DNA of 64,000 nucleotides. It comes from Aphelocoma coerulescens. Taxonomy: Eukaryota > Chordata > Aves > Passeriformes > Corvidae. The DNA is taken from NCBI RefSeq assembly GCF_041296385.1, contig NC_091017.1:51954214-52018213 (forward strand), written 5' to 3'. The position numbers and the translations under genes were made by a program. Under the pieces are notes generated by a model, which worked only from the letters and a program-made list of their open reading frames with translations, ran no database searches and was not told the DNA's origin. Numbering within the stretch: the first letter of the stretch is position 1; every line of letters begins with the position of its first letter. This document shows positions 62,307-64,000 of the stretch, one piece after another.

Positions 62307-64000
62307 GTATTTTCCAATTGTAGTAATGGGTTTGCTTGTTGAAGTGAAGTTGCTGGGTGAGCACCTGAGCCAGCGAAGCCTAGTTTCTTATAGTTTTGTG
62401 TTTGGTAGCTGTATTTCCTAGTGTTTAGAAAGGTATGAGTTTAATTGAAGTGTTTCCCATGAGGCGTTCAGGAATTTCAAGCCTTTTGCTGATTCCTCAT
62501 TGTATTTATGGCTCAGTCTTTCTCTCCATATGAATGCTTAGTGGGATCTCTGTCCTCTGTTACTCTACCTTATTTTCTTTACATGTATGGACACATAATA
62601 TCTTTGAAATCACTATCCTTTGTCAAAGTTAAGGGCAGTGGAAAAGGCCACTGGACTCTGAAGATATAGAGGGAAGACACGTAGACAGACATAGACAGAT
62701 AAAGGTGTGATTGCCTCAACTTTGTTTCCCTAAGAAATTGGGTTAAGGAAAAGTTATTAATTAGGGAGAAGATGAATTTAAATCTGTGATTCTGAGCATT
62801 TTCTAGTTTCTTAATTAAAGGTAGACAGGCAGAAAATTTCCTCTTGTTAGAATTGTTCTTCTCTATACCCTTTCCCCTCGTCATGACACCTTTTTCTTTC
62901 CAAGATACCGTTTGACTGACTGGGTCACAGACCACAGTCCTGTCACTCATTCAGAGCCGTGTGAGGGCCACTCAAGCTCTGGTCCCTGTGCTCAGCACCT
63001 ACAGACCACTGCAATTCCCCCTAGCTTATGAAGACACCAGCAAAGGATGCTCTACGTTTTTCCTTTCAGACTGCAGCATCACTTCAGCCATAAGTTTCAT
63101 ACTTTTCCTTTAATTTACTCCTTCATGATCATTCACTGCAATTTCAGTTCAAACCAGCAAATTTTATTTTTTAATGAAACTGCATGTTCTCATGTAGACC
63201 AGTAAGAGTCTGTTCAGGCTTTTTCATAAAGTCCTAAGGCCTGAAAAGCATTCTGACAAAAACCTGCTGCTTAATAACACAGGAGAAACCACAGACAAAG
63301 TCAGTGTTGCTTCTTTGTTGTGCTCTGTCCTGTTCTTTCCTATGACAGCTTCTCAGCGGCTCAGGAATTTGTTTGAAAGTCAGCCGTGCTTCACAACTGT
63401 TCAAATATTTTTAGCTCTCTTCAGCAAGTCACCATCCCCTATCTTATTTGAAAGTCAGTATTTTCAGAATGTCTTTCATGTAATGCACAAAGTCCTGTAC
63501 AGATCCATGTAATGTTGAGTTGTTCTGGGATTTCTTTTGCAGATCCAGTCTCCTGATCTCAGCTGCTTAGCTTTCAAAGTCTTTGATGTGCAGACTGTCT
63601 GTGTGGCTTGCACAGCAGAGTCTACTCTAACAGTTTTTAGTCGGAGAAACTGGCAGAGGAGAAAGGCTGCAATTAGGGTAATGTTTGCTACTATACTGCA
63701 TGTTGTTGTAGTGTAGAGTATAGATAGCCTTAATCTAGTCCCCAAAGCATAAGTAATGGCAATTTTATAGTGGCCATCTATTACCAAGATGCTCAGAAAG
63801 ACTGGGGTTTCCTAATCTTCAGTTCAGTGACTTTAGAGATAATTTTTTCCTGATTCTTGAGGAGATACCCTGGTGCTGTAAAAGAAATTTTTCAGAGAAT
63901 TTGCATCCTAGTACTCAGCTTGTAACCTCTGGATTTCACCTTCTGCCTTGGTGGTCCAGCGGGGGCAGCCCCAACATCAATTCTGAGTGTACTTTCATCT
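62307..64000. other. Gene-free unique sequence to window end
   Basis: No gene, RNA gene or transposon is recognised. Frames on the two strands, such as 62579-62950 minus and 63476-63787 minus, have no known domain. Confidence 0.5.

Noticed and set aside
1..64000. CRISPR arrays, operons, tRNA or rRNA genes
   Set aside because: No regularly spaced direct repeats, no closely packed same-strand genes and no tRNA or rRNA signature sequences were seen. The sequence is vertebrate nuclear in character.

Overview
The window looks like vertebrate nuclear DNA, most probably from a bird. It is AT-rich and CpG-poor and has no dense or operon-like gene layout. I found no open reading frame that I recognise as a host protein. 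The bird call rests on chicken-repeat-1 (CR1) LINE remnants, one of which (15584-16120) ends in the tandem ATTCTATG octamer typical of avian CR1 3' ends. It also rests on the low density of interspersed repeats and the absence of any mammalian-type SINE. The repeats I could recognise cover only about 3 kb of 64 kb. The species is not determinable from what I can see.

Layout. Positions 1-15583 are gene-poor single-copy sequence with short microsatellites. One CpG-enriched, splice-site-flanked block at about 4.04-4.22 kb stands out. A 5'-truncated CR1 with an intact 3' end lies at 15584-16120. Positions 16121-46453 are again mostly unique sequence. They hold an exon-like minus-strand block (20088-20208), a (TG)n-rich tract (21488-21530), an old degraded CR1 (about 22240-22440), an AT-rich stretch around 28.7 kb and a homeodomain/POU-motif-dense stretch around 45.12-45.30 kb.

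Positions 46454-50910 form a transposon cluster. It contains a 684-bp solo LTR of an endogenous retrovirus with perfect 5-bp target-site duplications (46459-47142), and a possible minus-strand LTR fragment (from 47766). It also contains an internally deleted, 3'-truncated CR1 carrying endonuclease and reverse-transcriptase remnants (about 48481-49512) and a short CR1 3' tail (50692-50910). Positions 50911-64000 are gene-poor, with a 15-C run, a strong G-quadruplex motif (57495-57532) and the only CpG-dense patch of the window (62061-62306), which ends at a plausible splice donor.

No genes can be shown to work together here. The window is best read as intergenic or long-intron sequence with relics of retroelement insertion. 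The exon-like blocks are candidates based on reading frames and splice-site shape only. They need transcript or cross-species alignment evidence.
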